DNA from: a virus
Reading direction: 5' to 3' (one strand)
Length of the DNA: 34,005 nt
IMG/VR virus record: IMGVR_UViG_3300017727_000066
Coordinates: 1-34,005 of that record
Shown here: piece by piece, positions 23,601-29,500 of the stretch
How the letters are laid out: each line of letters begins with the position of its first letter
Numbering within the stretch: position 1 is the first letter of the stretch
Position numbers and translations under genes: made by a program
Notes under the pieces: generated by a model
What the model saw: the letters and a program-made list of their open reading frames with translations, nothing else
What the model was told of the DNA's origin: nothing
Databases searched by the model: none

Positions 23601-26517
23601 AAACTGCTTTAGCACTAACTGTTGTTAAATCAAATGGTGTTGTTAAACTATAAAATTTATTACCTGAATCTGTAACAGTAAATTCACGCTTGTTATTAGC
23701 ACCTGACCCAATCATGTCTGTCCAGTAAAATGCTGTTTGCTTTGATTTCTCAGATTGCCATTTTGCAATTACTTTATCAGTTAAGTATTGTGCTGATCCG
23801 TCTAAGCCTAATTTTTCTGAAATATCTACTATTGCTCTTTTAAACTTTGCGTATTCTTTTCTTGCAAATCTAAGTGCTTTTACAATATTATAATCTTTGT
23901 TTGTAATGTGATACAACGACAATGGAATAGTACCCGAGTGTTGTACAAATTTTGTACCAAGTTTTGCAAGTCCGCCTAAGTTACGTAAGTTACTTGGTCC
24001 TGGAAAAGCCCCTTCAAACCCGTTAACGTTACTAATAATAGTGCTTACATGGTCAATTACTTCTCCGTATGTAAAGGTACTAATGTTTTCATTAAGTGGA
24101 TTATTCTGCAAGTTAATCGGAAACTCGTATTTTCCGTTTTCGTTTTTGTCTGCTTCACTTGTAGTATGGATTATTAAGTTATCGCCATTTTTTAGAGGAG
24201 TAACAAACTGTACATAAGCAATGCCGTTTTGTCTATTTAATGACCAAGCACTTTGTCTTACATTGTTTACAAATACTTGTACATCTAAATTATTTAAATC
24301 GCCACTTCTGTCATATACATCAATTGCAAAGGTATTGTTTTGTCCGTCGACCATATATTGACGTACAACTTTTTGTATACTATCTGCATCTGCCTTTTCC
24401 CAACCACTTACATTTGTATAAGTGTTTAGTCCTGTATATTTTCTTAGAGTAGACGAATCTGTATTTTGTGTATAATCTTTTTGTGCAAGTTGATATGTAA
24501 AAGAATCTGTTAACAAATCAAAGTTAAAAACAATATCTCCACTGTTTTCAATATTTCTATAAGTTAAAGGTAATCCTATTACAGGATCATTAGCACCCGA
24601 TCCTTGTTTATAACTAAACAAACAAGTACCTGTAAATGTATTTGCATTATACGTATCAAAACTTACATCAGTAATATCATAAAGATTAAATTTAGGTTTC
24701 TGATTTGTTTTTAGTTTGTCTTGTGCTTTGATCCATTTAGTACCATTGTACCAATAAATTTTACCTTGGTTAACTGTACCGCCTGCAACTAATACTGTTT
24801 CATTTTCTAAAGGAGTAGTATCTGTTTCATCTTGCAACGCAATTTGTCTTTGACCGTTGTGTGTGATAAATTTTACTTTGTAAATTCTACCATTAACTCT
24901 AATGTCAGGATCTTTAGTGAAAAGTATACGTAATCCTTCTGTAACTTCAACACCGTCAATGTTATAACCTTCACTGCCCTCAATAGTACTAAACACGTCA
25001 CCGGTAAAGTCGTCAATTAAATCAACGTTTGTTTTCTTCATACTACCAAAATTGTATAAACGTAATCCTGCGTTGAATTCAATAATAGGACGTTTAGCAC
25101 GTTGCGTTTGATCTAACGCAATCTCTGTGCCATTTGCTATAGCAGTTTTTTCAATAGTGTCTTTGTGGAACCAACGATTGTGTCTACTCCATTGGTTACC
25201 GTCAATACTTGCTCTATTAATTGTAATGTAGTCTTGTTCTTTAGGATAGTTAAGTGCTTGTCCGAAAGGTAACTTATCAAAGTTTTCTGTATCAAATGGT
25301 ACAAATATATTTGAACTGTATGCTCCAGTAATTTCAAGATCTGCTTTGTTAATTAGTTGTATAGATTCACCAACTCCTTCAACATACCAATATCCTTCGC
25401 TATACTTTGCTGGTGTTACATCACCTAAAAACTCTACTAACATACCATTGGATAAATCAGTATCTGTTCTTGTTGTATAAGTTAACTTTTGTAGAATTTC
25501 TTTTTCTACATCTATCTCTGTATTTTCTAAAATATTATAAAGTGTAACTAAGCCTGATGTGTTTACATCATTTTGACTGATATAAAATAATGTATCAGGT
25601 GCATCAAGTGGCACTGTAAATTTAAGTGTGCCTTTTTCTACATACACTGTTGCTGATTCTACACCGTCGGTATAAATTGTAGAGATATTATCTCCGTCCT
25701 TGAATCCAGTTATACCGCCTTCGACAGGCTCTACTATGTATTCACCTGTGTCGTAGCCATCGGTGTCATATAATTCTGCTTCAAACTTACCAGATGCCAA
25801 CACACCTTCAACTGTCTCAGTTATAATCGCTTGTCCTGGAGTAAATGCTCTATTGGTTGCAAATGCTATTGGATGTCCAGGTGTATCAATCTCGAATATG
25901 TAAGTTTGACCTTTGTAAAGTTTTAGAGTAGGATTTTGTGTTAAACCTGTTGGGGTAAATTTATACGCTACGTTGTCATCATTTTCCTCCACGGATACTT
26001 TAAAAGTAGATACAATTTCTTTGTTCTGTCCAAAGATAGGTAATACTTGTGGTCCTGCTGGAAGCCAATAGTATTCTCTAAAGTTTGTAAACTTATCCCA
26101 ATCAACATGTGGTTGCCACGCATAATATTCTTGTGCGTTAATTTTACTATGATCAGGATTTCTATTACCAAACGCTCTTAGTTGGTTTATGTAATCATTA
26201 TAGTCTTTGTAAAAGTCAACATTGTCAACATTGTCTTTTAAAACAACTGCTGGTTCTAATTGATAATTTTGTCTTTGGTCTGAAACGTCATTAACATAGT
26301 TGTCTGCTGACTGAACTGCTTTTGCGTCTCTACGGCCATAGTAAGAATTAAGTTTTTCAACTTCTCCTGGATTCATAAACTGATCCAGTGTACTTGTTAA
26401 AAACTTTTTATTTGCTGGTGTTCTAAAATACTTAGGTAAGTGGCTTAGGCTTGTTCGATTTTCGCCATCGTCGTTTGGACCAATTGGAATATCATTCTGG
26501 TCATTATCGTAAGCCAT
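11659..26517 (-). CDS. Giant modular virion structural protein (4952 residues)
   Basis: A single open frame without interruption encodes roughly 0.54 MDa (at 110 Da per residue). The start at 26517 is fixed by GGAGGT five bases upstream. The N-terminal region (SHLPKYFRTPANKKFLTSTL, then YYAWQPHVDWDKFTNFREYY) and a motif near 1030-1080 (IKGHDGS, DYRDDILLEIEKRIYNN) match marine T4-like phage structural proteins I recall. Visible modules, by approximate residue, are a plastocyanin-like strand (195-226, GQTYIFEIDTPGHPIAF), four aromatic chitin-binding-like modules (1478, 1738, 2230, 2845), FG-GAP-like stretches (2140-2230, 2920-3135), GxGY repeats (3522-3604, 3903-3982) and GDG beta repeats (4010-4872). 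Near 4780 is VIFINGERIEYM. It occupies the place of T4 gp7/gp8, but I see no homology to them. It may correspond to proteins called VrlC in some cyanophages. It is probably baseplate- or fibre-associated; function is inferred. Confidence 0.9.
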   Translation of the reverse strand: MAYDNDQNDIPIGPNDDGENRTSLSHLPKYFRTPANKKFLTSTLDQFMNPGEVEKLNSYYGRRDAKAVQSADNYVNDVSDQRQNYQLEPAVVLKDNVDNVDFYKDYNDYINQLRAFGNRNPDHSKINAQEYYAWQPHVDWDKFTNFREYYWLPAGPQVLPIFGQNKEIVSTFKVSVEENDDNVAYKFTPTGLTQNPTLKLYKGQTYIFEIDTPGHPIAFATNRAFTPGQAIITETVEGVLASGKFEAELYDTDGYDTGEYIVEPVEGGITGFKDGDNISTIYTDGVESATVYVEKGTLKFTVPLDAPDTLFYISQNDVNTSGLVTLYNILENTEIDVEKEILQKLTYTTRTDTDLSNGMLVEFLGDVTPAKYSEGYWYVEGVGESIQLINKADLEITGAYSSNIFVPFDTENFDKLPFGQALNYPKEQDYITINRASIDGNQWSRHNRWFHKDTIEKTAIANGTEIALDQTQRAKRPIIEFNAGLRLYNFGSMKKTNVDLIDDFTGDVFSTIEGSEGYNIDGVEVTEGLRILFTKDPDIRVNGRIYKVKFITHNGQRQIALQDETDTTPLENETVLVAGGTVNQGKIYWYNGTKWIKAQDKLKTNQKPKFNLYDITDVSFDTYNANTFTGTCLFSYKQGSGANDPVIGLPLTYRNIENSGDIVFNFDLLTDSFTYQLAQKDYTQNTDSSTLRKYTGLNTYTNVSGWEKADADSIQKVVRQYMVDGQNNTFAIDVYDRSGDLNNLDVQVFVNNVRQSAWSLNRQNGIAYVQFVTPLKNGDNLIIHTTSEADKNENGKYEFPINLQNNPLNENISTFTYGEVIDHVSTIISNVNGFEGAFPGPSNLRNLGGLAKLGTKFVQHSGTIPLSLYHITNKDYNIVKALRFARKEYAKFKRAIVDISEKLGLDGSAQYLTDKVIAKWQSEKSKQTAFYWTDMIGSGANNKREFTVTDSGNKFYSLTTPFDLTTVSAKAVYVYHNNVQMLHGQDYTFTSEGFIQISNDFVLAVDDTITIYEYESTDASFIPPTPTKLGLYPLHKPVIFTDNTYSTPRVLIKGHDGSVTKAYQDYRDDILLEIEKRIYNNVKVNYDINIFDIDSFLGHKTRDTGFTRLDADEVTITDFVEWLSIAGDPDYTDISFYDRANSFTWNYSIMADPDGAPLPGFWRAIYKDYLSTDTPHTTPWKVLGYIDQPTWWETVYGPAPYTKENLILWEDLEKGLVREPNNPIRYKTNYKRKDLTKYIPVDGQGNLISPYESGYAQGLIVPETNNSFVFGDESPVESAWRRSAEYPFALLTAFLIHQPAKVMGVGFDRSRIKRNPAGGIVYSSTDKRLEPKSLIFPNTVEDTTRVTTAGLINYIFNYINADVTKLNKAYKENVKSLAVQLGFKIGGFTEKNKFKLLLDSRTPNNKGNVFVPEENYKIILNTSSPVDTVSYSGVIIEKRTAGFVVKGYDKSKPYFDYYKHIERSADPVINVGGVSENFLEWVPGERYQAGQIIRVSTNFFRVQNSGSFQTITDENFVKLVELPMEGGREGILRRAFDSTTSKLNYGTMLRTTQDVIDFILGYEQYLIKQGFDFSGFNRELETVENWELSAREFLFWTTQNWSEGALLTLSPSAINLQFSRPYAVVDNIFDNFYDYTLLKADGGKLKEEFTNTLRSNQNTFGLKLKNTADGIYFLKLPLVQKEHVCLIDNKTVFNDTIYNPGPGYRQARIKILGYRSTDWNGGLNIPGFTYDNVVCKDWEENTDYDIASVVQHKTFYYSAKYNITGSTTFDETDWYKLPEKPKAELVPNLDYKANQFADFYDLDTDNFDSEQQRLAQHLTGYQKRKYIENIINDDVSQYKFYQGYIQDKGTVNSLSKLFDALSNTENSSLEFFEEWAFKVGQYGANGGFEEIEYKLDEGNFRLSPQPFQLVPNIDPLLTDLVYRYAPSEVYSKPDDYNHAPFPTKYIPEEESYIKTAGYVADADAEFKVTNYDDILGLDPNTIDVGKYIWVAKKGQTWDVLRQTETPFKVSSIVNSDSSGMIEITTGKAPPFVKDDIISVLGTGDVDRFFKVQRTSLNTIYATTSVEQPDLPEISGFITQLNSVRVADLNGVNKKITRDNVSNNERVWVDQDENNRWAVVENKNKYAQSQQMFSNSIEGILGTDDKNFGTSISANATNSIIPVGVPDETENGRVDIYFRASENLKAVQSQILDAPTGVMSSGENSFGQSTNISTDGKWLIVGMPYASNVKSYYKGDFNSSTTYAQFDTVKYTNQYWQAKTTVEPQDPSLEYQTFSSHVQALVSTLENNVYSNLYFILRGNFSFPEELTDHMLIRAPKGQYDGTEIGDKLQLLWNDINTRYPSGVTPFNNDPLMTKAFLDGEHAIVEKIDDILLIDNTQAIPSVGETISSATAVAVVTKVHTTGDNRSLIYVKDANGLFESTGTLFVGDIQIGAFERAVQQEETLLGGWWQIAGPSASFTSTTTIETKPYLVIQDIIKTGVSRSVKYYDNALRIQDNLTDQNPTKTSYIETLTYLGDSGNVLSDKWVFRAPATLTSSLSVGNTFNFFFNEYATADGLIQNPGVISPEITHDYLNRTEHTVYDIWNGWLEINLTSFDDRGSPTPGDADFNPNYGEPFIPVIGDTVQDNDTLATATVAGVEKLFNTLRLWIKNVDGTWKFGSDNNDISSLSINGGSQGVGVVRLVGTVNTRHLESDTAGPIVVVQKDVNLTPGSARTLQGFEYWIYDSVEQSGISRDANPPSNTNNDWERVYNITANSSGTASALTRQGAYAIYERNTSNFYNLHNVYIMPDAADSRHLGATVEMVTHNDGTYTAYLLSKGNGTFTQPGRINVIKYDKIKGWILGQDTDYKGDFSTTVTYKTGEYVKYLGQIYQAQTNIIAGAWNGSNWTLITEGLDLNGYLPNDTGFIIGDDSALQDTNLYEFGTQFGISSDGEVLATIVKYGDAVDSSINTPKLAIYRKVLGHFLFSQVIDAYADGIGYGSSVTVSNDGRFIAVGAPKYSAEYVNQGTVFIYESVNGTFQQVQHLVGPQGIANEKFGSVVKYGTDRIAVHSAGGDLTSITGFDGGITAFDNGTTLFNTSLIDTGEVFVYELLGNRYVYADKLKFADSKALYFGRTMFINGNHIYIGIPTYSRDDNNSRGTVIDYRSNPNTKLWEKIRSERPLVDLSRFKGISLYDKNTNQVTEYIDYIDPAQGKIAGTAETELTFKTTYDPSTYNIATDTTVVKDETMFDTTNNVGKLWWDIDAVRFINPYSNTGNIFTTSNTMNSVFPGTEVEIYEWVESDLLPSEWDEQADTESGLVEGISGKSKYGDNAYSSRRVYDDEAQKFTLYYYYWVRNKKTTPNVPGRTISAADVQELIRDPSGAGLKFATMLDKNEWTLHNLQSSITGNDTILKFAYWNIEETDKNVHNQYKIITDGLETSVPKTDLERKWFDSLIGFDEQGRPVPDRELTTKDRYGILNEPRQTMFVNRIEALKQLVERVNTSLKQKILIDDFDLSDLETNDPIPTVASRKFDRQIDSDSELQFVPVGRLKQATVSLTIQDGKVLRADVTEQGYGYKTVPTVAITTVSGTGAEVSLTMNNVGQITGATVIKSGTNYAQTDTIRIRPFTVLTTTDTTYENKWSLYEYVGGTVIWNRIKSQRYDVKPYWSYIDWYATGYNALTKADYVIDETYKLESLQDTFGNIIKINNVGSGGWLLLEKVDSQANVDYTVNYKTIGRQNATIELGKSLYDYSEELIGYDSFGYDDSAFDLQPIDEMRIILKALRDKIFVDELAIEYNKLFFAQMRYILSEQKFVDWMFKTSFIKAKHNIGSLRKDITFNNDFLESYEEYVKEVKPYKSKIREYLSTYEGKDTASSMVTDFDLSPIYSDIAGKIIPQTVRVVDDELQSASLLNTYPSKHWKDNASFKIKSVDIFDAGSGYENAPGVEFVGGGGTGAKATAYVGGGKITEIKIDNAGQGYVSAPTIVLNGAVADGGKVGKASAIIGNSNLRTTHMTVKFDRVTGTFFITTLAETETFVGTGGKYNFKLKWPMDVKTDQVSVTVDGIEVLQSGYNVLNIIDSVGRTHERSIGQVTFTTPPANNSNISISYKKEISLLTAQDRINLFYNPTTGQLANDLGQLMDGIDYGGVQVKSFTFGGGSGWGTEGWFTGAYDSYDNTYEDEVIRLDGSTISVTLSKPLENGVEYNVYLNGTRIDDPNYPSSPTNPNARTTTLTGDGTTQTIFLDNDGLDINGINSPGADDVLIFRKNTSDGSFVPDPRAYDTLVQGGDLAYASATGINPEEINIDGDGFVTQLTSKGPEEQIPGQVLDTLDMKIYDRVGSGASVIESVSYIGDGSTTVFSYNGIPQSKDALLVKVNNIIALQSTYTVDYKNKTVTMASAPALNQRINVISMSGNGDKILDLDTFTGDGSTIQFVTNVDWREDINSIVTVNGEKPSYVLETTDSSYDTANKAVITFGAAPADEAVINFGIYASDAQTFSEIKTDNLIADGSSASYELSTTPFSSLPASHNIIVRVGDNILNAGYNESFTIDNRVEYQLRNWQQPGGTLGADDIIVLLNGNALTYTSDFIFRPANSSVEIFENVAQAGDKLDIFVTTDGQYTVAGNVLTLDTVPTIDTTIKVTHFSKHDIQEINRKNFDIVTRTTIDFESAADIEYNHLLAGLIKLERQTVDAEYVWIVVNGKLQTPSVDYKVTDDQLFVRMAQPLTANDVVEVIQFSETGPTVSKFGWRVFKDMLNRTVYKRLGDNNKYRLVQDLKPFDKEIIVDNPDSMFVPDKTTNTPGVIFINGERIEYMVKDSNSLTQLRRGTFGTGVKDIHQTGDEIFDQGFQQTVPYQDKTLINTYIGDGSSTEYLLDWTPTKGVDEFEVFAGGKRLRKRDIAMFDATVAQDSPEGDITAQAEFSVSGNILTLITAPADGVRVTVVRKVGKTWNDSGKTLGKTKNAIAQFLRAEEVDLPK
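11900..14500 (-). repeat. 'GDG' beta-domain repeats near the C-terminus of the giant protein
   Basis: At least five units share the pattern GDGS/T-x-x-x-F/Y, then a V-V-NG hairpin, then a V-x-F-x-x-aP-x-x-g-x-I-x-V ending. Examples are YIGDGSTTVFSYNG, TFTGDGSTIQFVTN, LIADGSSASYEL and YIGDGSSTEYLLDW, with an earlier relative near 14250-14490. They are degenerate at the protein level and not visible as DNA repeats. They probably fold as serial beta-sandwich domains. Confidence 0.6.
14572..14806 (-). repeat. Glycine-rich GxGY double repeat in giant protein, second copy
   Basis: The residues follow the order D-A-G-S-G-Y, P-G-V, GGGGTGAKATAYV, GKITEIKIDNAGQGY, P-T-I, then GKASAII. The unit of strand, GxGY, P-x-V and G-x-GA is repeated twice. 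It matches the copy at 15706-15950 in layout. Confidence 0.65.
15706..15950 (-). repeat. Glycine-rich GxGY double repeat in giant protein, first copy
   Basis: VLRADVTEQGYGYKTVP is followed by VSGTGAEVSLTM, then GQITGATVIKSGTNY, then a terminal strand. This is the same two-unit pattern as at 14572-14806, about 1.1 kb apart. Confidence 0.62.
17110..17760 (-). repeat. FG-GAP/beta-propeller-like segment in giant protein, second block
   Basis: Three to four units share F/Y-G-x-S/T, then D-G-R-x-I-A-V-G-A/I-P, then G-x-V-F-I-Y-E. Examples are GYGSSVTVSNDGRFIAVGAP, FGSVVKYGTDRIAV and YFGRTMFINGNHIYIGIP. The pattern resembles integrin-type FG-GAP repeats, which form propellers, though the calcium loop is not clear. 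Confidence 0.5.
17850..17984 (-). other. Chitin-binding-like aromatic module D in giant protein
   Basis: YKGDFSTTVTYKTGEYVKY is followed by LGQIYQAQTN and then WNGSNWTLI. The order Y-G-D-x-V-x-Y-x-G-x-x-Y-x-A with a closing Trp pair is typical of the CBM5/12 family of small carbohydrate-binding modules. Confidence 0.5.
19725..19830 (-). other. Chitin-binding-like aromatic module C in giant protein
   Basis: YYKGDFNSSTTYAQFDTVKY is followed by TNQYWQAKTTVEPQDPS, the same aromatic spacing as module D. It directly follows an FG-GAP-like unit. Confidence 0.5.
19835..20085 (-). repeat. FG-GAP/beta-propeller-like segment in giant protein, first block
   Basis: Two units are visible: NFGTSISANATNSIIPVGVP with GRVDIYF, and FGQSTNISTDGKWLIVGMPY. 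They match the units at 17110-17760, so this repeat type occurs in two blocks separated by about 2 kb. Confidence 0.5.
21181..21315 (-). other. Chitin-binding-like aromatic module B in giant protein
   Basis: DWEENTDYDIASVVQHKTFY is followed by SAKYNITGSTTFDETDWYKL. The initial Trp, the V-V-x-x strand, the F-Y-Y-x-A strand and the closing W-Y fit a CBM5/12-like layout. Confidence 0.42.
21960..22087 (-). other. Chitin-binding-like aromatic module A in giant protein
   Basis: LEWVPGERYQAGQIIRVSTN is followed by FFRVQNSGSFQTITDENFVK. The aromatic spacing is like that of module B, about 260 residues before it. Confidence 0.42.
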
Positions 26518-29500
26518 TAGTAACCTCCGCTACTTGAACTTGATGAACTGCTTGAAGAACTTGAACTCGATGAACTCGAACTTGTTGTACTTGTACTTGT
26601 ATTTGTAGTTGTACCTGTATTTGCACTTGATGTAATCCCTGCATTCTCTGTTGTGGCTGTACTTACTATAGTACCTGTTGTTTGTAATCTTGATGCTGTA
26701 AGGCTATCGATTATTGCAACATTATCAACAGTTGCTCCACTAATGAAAATTTCATCGTTCTCTGTTGACACTTCGTATAGACTTCCAAATGCTTTCTCTG
26801 TTTGATTAGGTACTAACACAAGTGTTGTAATGTCTGGTGCTAATACATTAACAATATATGTGGATAGTTCTGTGAAACTAAACTTGTCTCCAAAGTCCCA
26901 GAATTCTAAAGCAAAAAATTCATTAATTGCTTGTACAATTCTTAACTTAATATCATTGTCATTAGTTATTACTTCTGGATTTTTAACAACTTTAAATGTT
27001 GCTTGTAAATCTGAATCTGCTTTGTTACCAAACAATATTTTATAGTTAACTGGGTGATAAATTACTTCATCACTGATTGATTTAATCTTATTAATTTCTG
27101 CTCCAAAGTTCTGAAATAATTCATCTGAACTCGGTGGTAAAGGTTTAGTAGTTATAGTATTTGCCAAGTACTGTCTAAATGATCTATCATATGTTTTTGT
27201 TAACAAGTATGTGTCAATAATATTAGAACTACTTGGGTCTAATCTATTATTCTCATCAGCACTGTGTACGTATTGGAATACAAGTTTATCTCTACCTTGA
27301 TATGCTTTATATCCTGTTTGTAATGTTAGGTTTGCATTTGTTTTGCTGTATACTTTAAAAACATTGTTGTCTACAAAGTAAAATATTGTACCGTCATCGT
27401 ATTGTGACAATGCGCCTGTTGCTGTTTCTGATGCAAACGTTCTAATATTTTCTACTGCGGCATCTACATAATCATAATTTGTAGATTGATTATTTGAAAT
27501 CTTTTCTTTTAGAAAAATCCATTTTGTTAACGGATTAGTATCCTGTGCAACAAAGTCATCAAACAACGCTGGATTATCAACTACGCCATCACCGTCACTG
27601 TCAAAAAATCCTACTTCTACTTTTTTACTATTAATATATCCTTCTTCATCTCTAAACTCTTTAGTAACTTGCCAAGGATAATCAATAGTTGCAGGTGATA
27701 CTGAATCTGGTTTCTTGTTAATAGACATTAAGTTAATTTTATCTCTAATAACTTGTCCTGTTCTACTGTCGTAAATTCTGTCTGTTTCATCAAAGTAAAA
27801 CTTAACTTCTTTATTACTTTCAAAAATGTATCTAACACCTCTGTAAGTTATATTGTATTTTTCACCATCTGTTTCAAATAACATTAACCAACTTGAATCT
27901 AAGTTTTGTCCTGATGTGTCACCGGTCTTACCCATATTAAACGCATTACCGATACTTAAATTATTATTAAGAATTACACGCCATTCTCTATCTGAAGTAC
28001 TGTAACGTACTCCAAATGTTTTATATGAAAATATTTGATCAATAATTTGTGTTGTAACATCAGTTGTTAAGTTTGTTGCAAACTTAGGTTTAACTTCATC
28101 TAATACTGCACCGGTTGGAATAACATCGTTAAAGATAATCGGTCCTTGACCGTCATCGTAGTTTTCAGTTCCTTTATCGTTTACTCTAACAACCTTTGTC
28201 CAAATGTATGTTGTTGCGCCTGGATGGTCTGCATCGCCAGCCATTAATTCATGACTGTTGTCTTTCATAAAGTGTTTGCCTTCTGGAGCAATAAATTTAA
28301 CCATTGCGCCTGGCTCTACAAACTTTAATGTACTACCAGTAAATGTTCCTACTGTTAATTTAATATCTAATGAGTCTGAAATATAACCGCTGGAGTTATT
28401 AGTTTGTTTTGCAACCTGTGTCCAGTCTGCTTGTAAGTCTGTTGTTGATATTTTAGGAAACTGATTTAAGAAAAAGTTTTTAATTACAGTGTTTGAAAGT
28501 AACGGTGTAATTACGTTTTGAATATTTCCTTCTACATCTGTTTTTGTATTAAAAGAAAAACTAATTTTTTTATCAAACACCTCTTTATAGATAACGCCAT
28601 CGTTACCAAATATATTTGTACTTGAATACTTTCCTGTTGAATCAATTAAATCAAAGTATCTTGAAATACCCGAACTTGTTCTATTGATACTTTTTACTTT
28701 AACTACTTCTTGACTAACTGCTCTTGGTGCAACATTATAGTCCTCACCAGTAATCATTCTATTTTGTGTATAGTATGTACTTGGAGCATTTTCTTTGATG
28801 CTTTTTGAAGTTTCTGGTCCACTTGCATTATCAACTGTGTATTTTAATGAACATACAAGTGTAAATGTTTCAGGTGTACCTGCACGACTTGTATATGGTA
28901 CACTAATAGTTACGTTGGTTAATTCTTCAGGTTGGATTGCAAACTTGCTACCAAGTCCTTTTCTAAAGTAACATCTAAATTGTCCTTTAGGCAAATCACC
29001 AAATGTTCCGTCTGCAAATAATAAACTAATTCTGTCATCAATACGTGATTGCACAGCATACAAACTTCTGTTCTGTTTATTAATACTATTATAAATTACA
29101 TTGTTACCTTCAGTTGCTTCAACCTTAGTCCATAATTTTGTTTCGTTTCCGTTACTGTCTAATTGATAAAGCCAAACATCTGAATTGTTAATGTTTGTTG
29201 TGTCAATTGCAACTGCTTGGTTGGTAGTTGGATTTTCAATTGAAAAATTACCTGTGTCTAATACACCTTGTCTAAAGTGTACAAAATATCCTGAGTTTGA
29301 ACTGCCAGCACCCTTGCCATCTTCTCTATATAAAAATGCTAAACTGTTGCCTGGTAACGGATCTTCTTCAAAAATCTTGTTAGCATCAATAGATGCACTT
29401 GTTACTTCAAATACAATATTCTTTTCGCCTACGTTTTTATTAAAACTGTAAACAGGTAAGTTTGTGTTTGATGCATTGAAACGATATTGCTCAGTTGTAA

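Noticed and set aside
11659-26517. Giant frame as an artefact joining several genes through missed stops
   Set aside because: Conserved-looking phage blocks occur from the first residues to the last in one frame, with no internal restart sites or composition change that would mark fused genes.
26529-26582. CRISPR or tandem DNA repeat at the serine tract
   Set aside because: There is no repeat-spacer structure, and codons vary irregularly.
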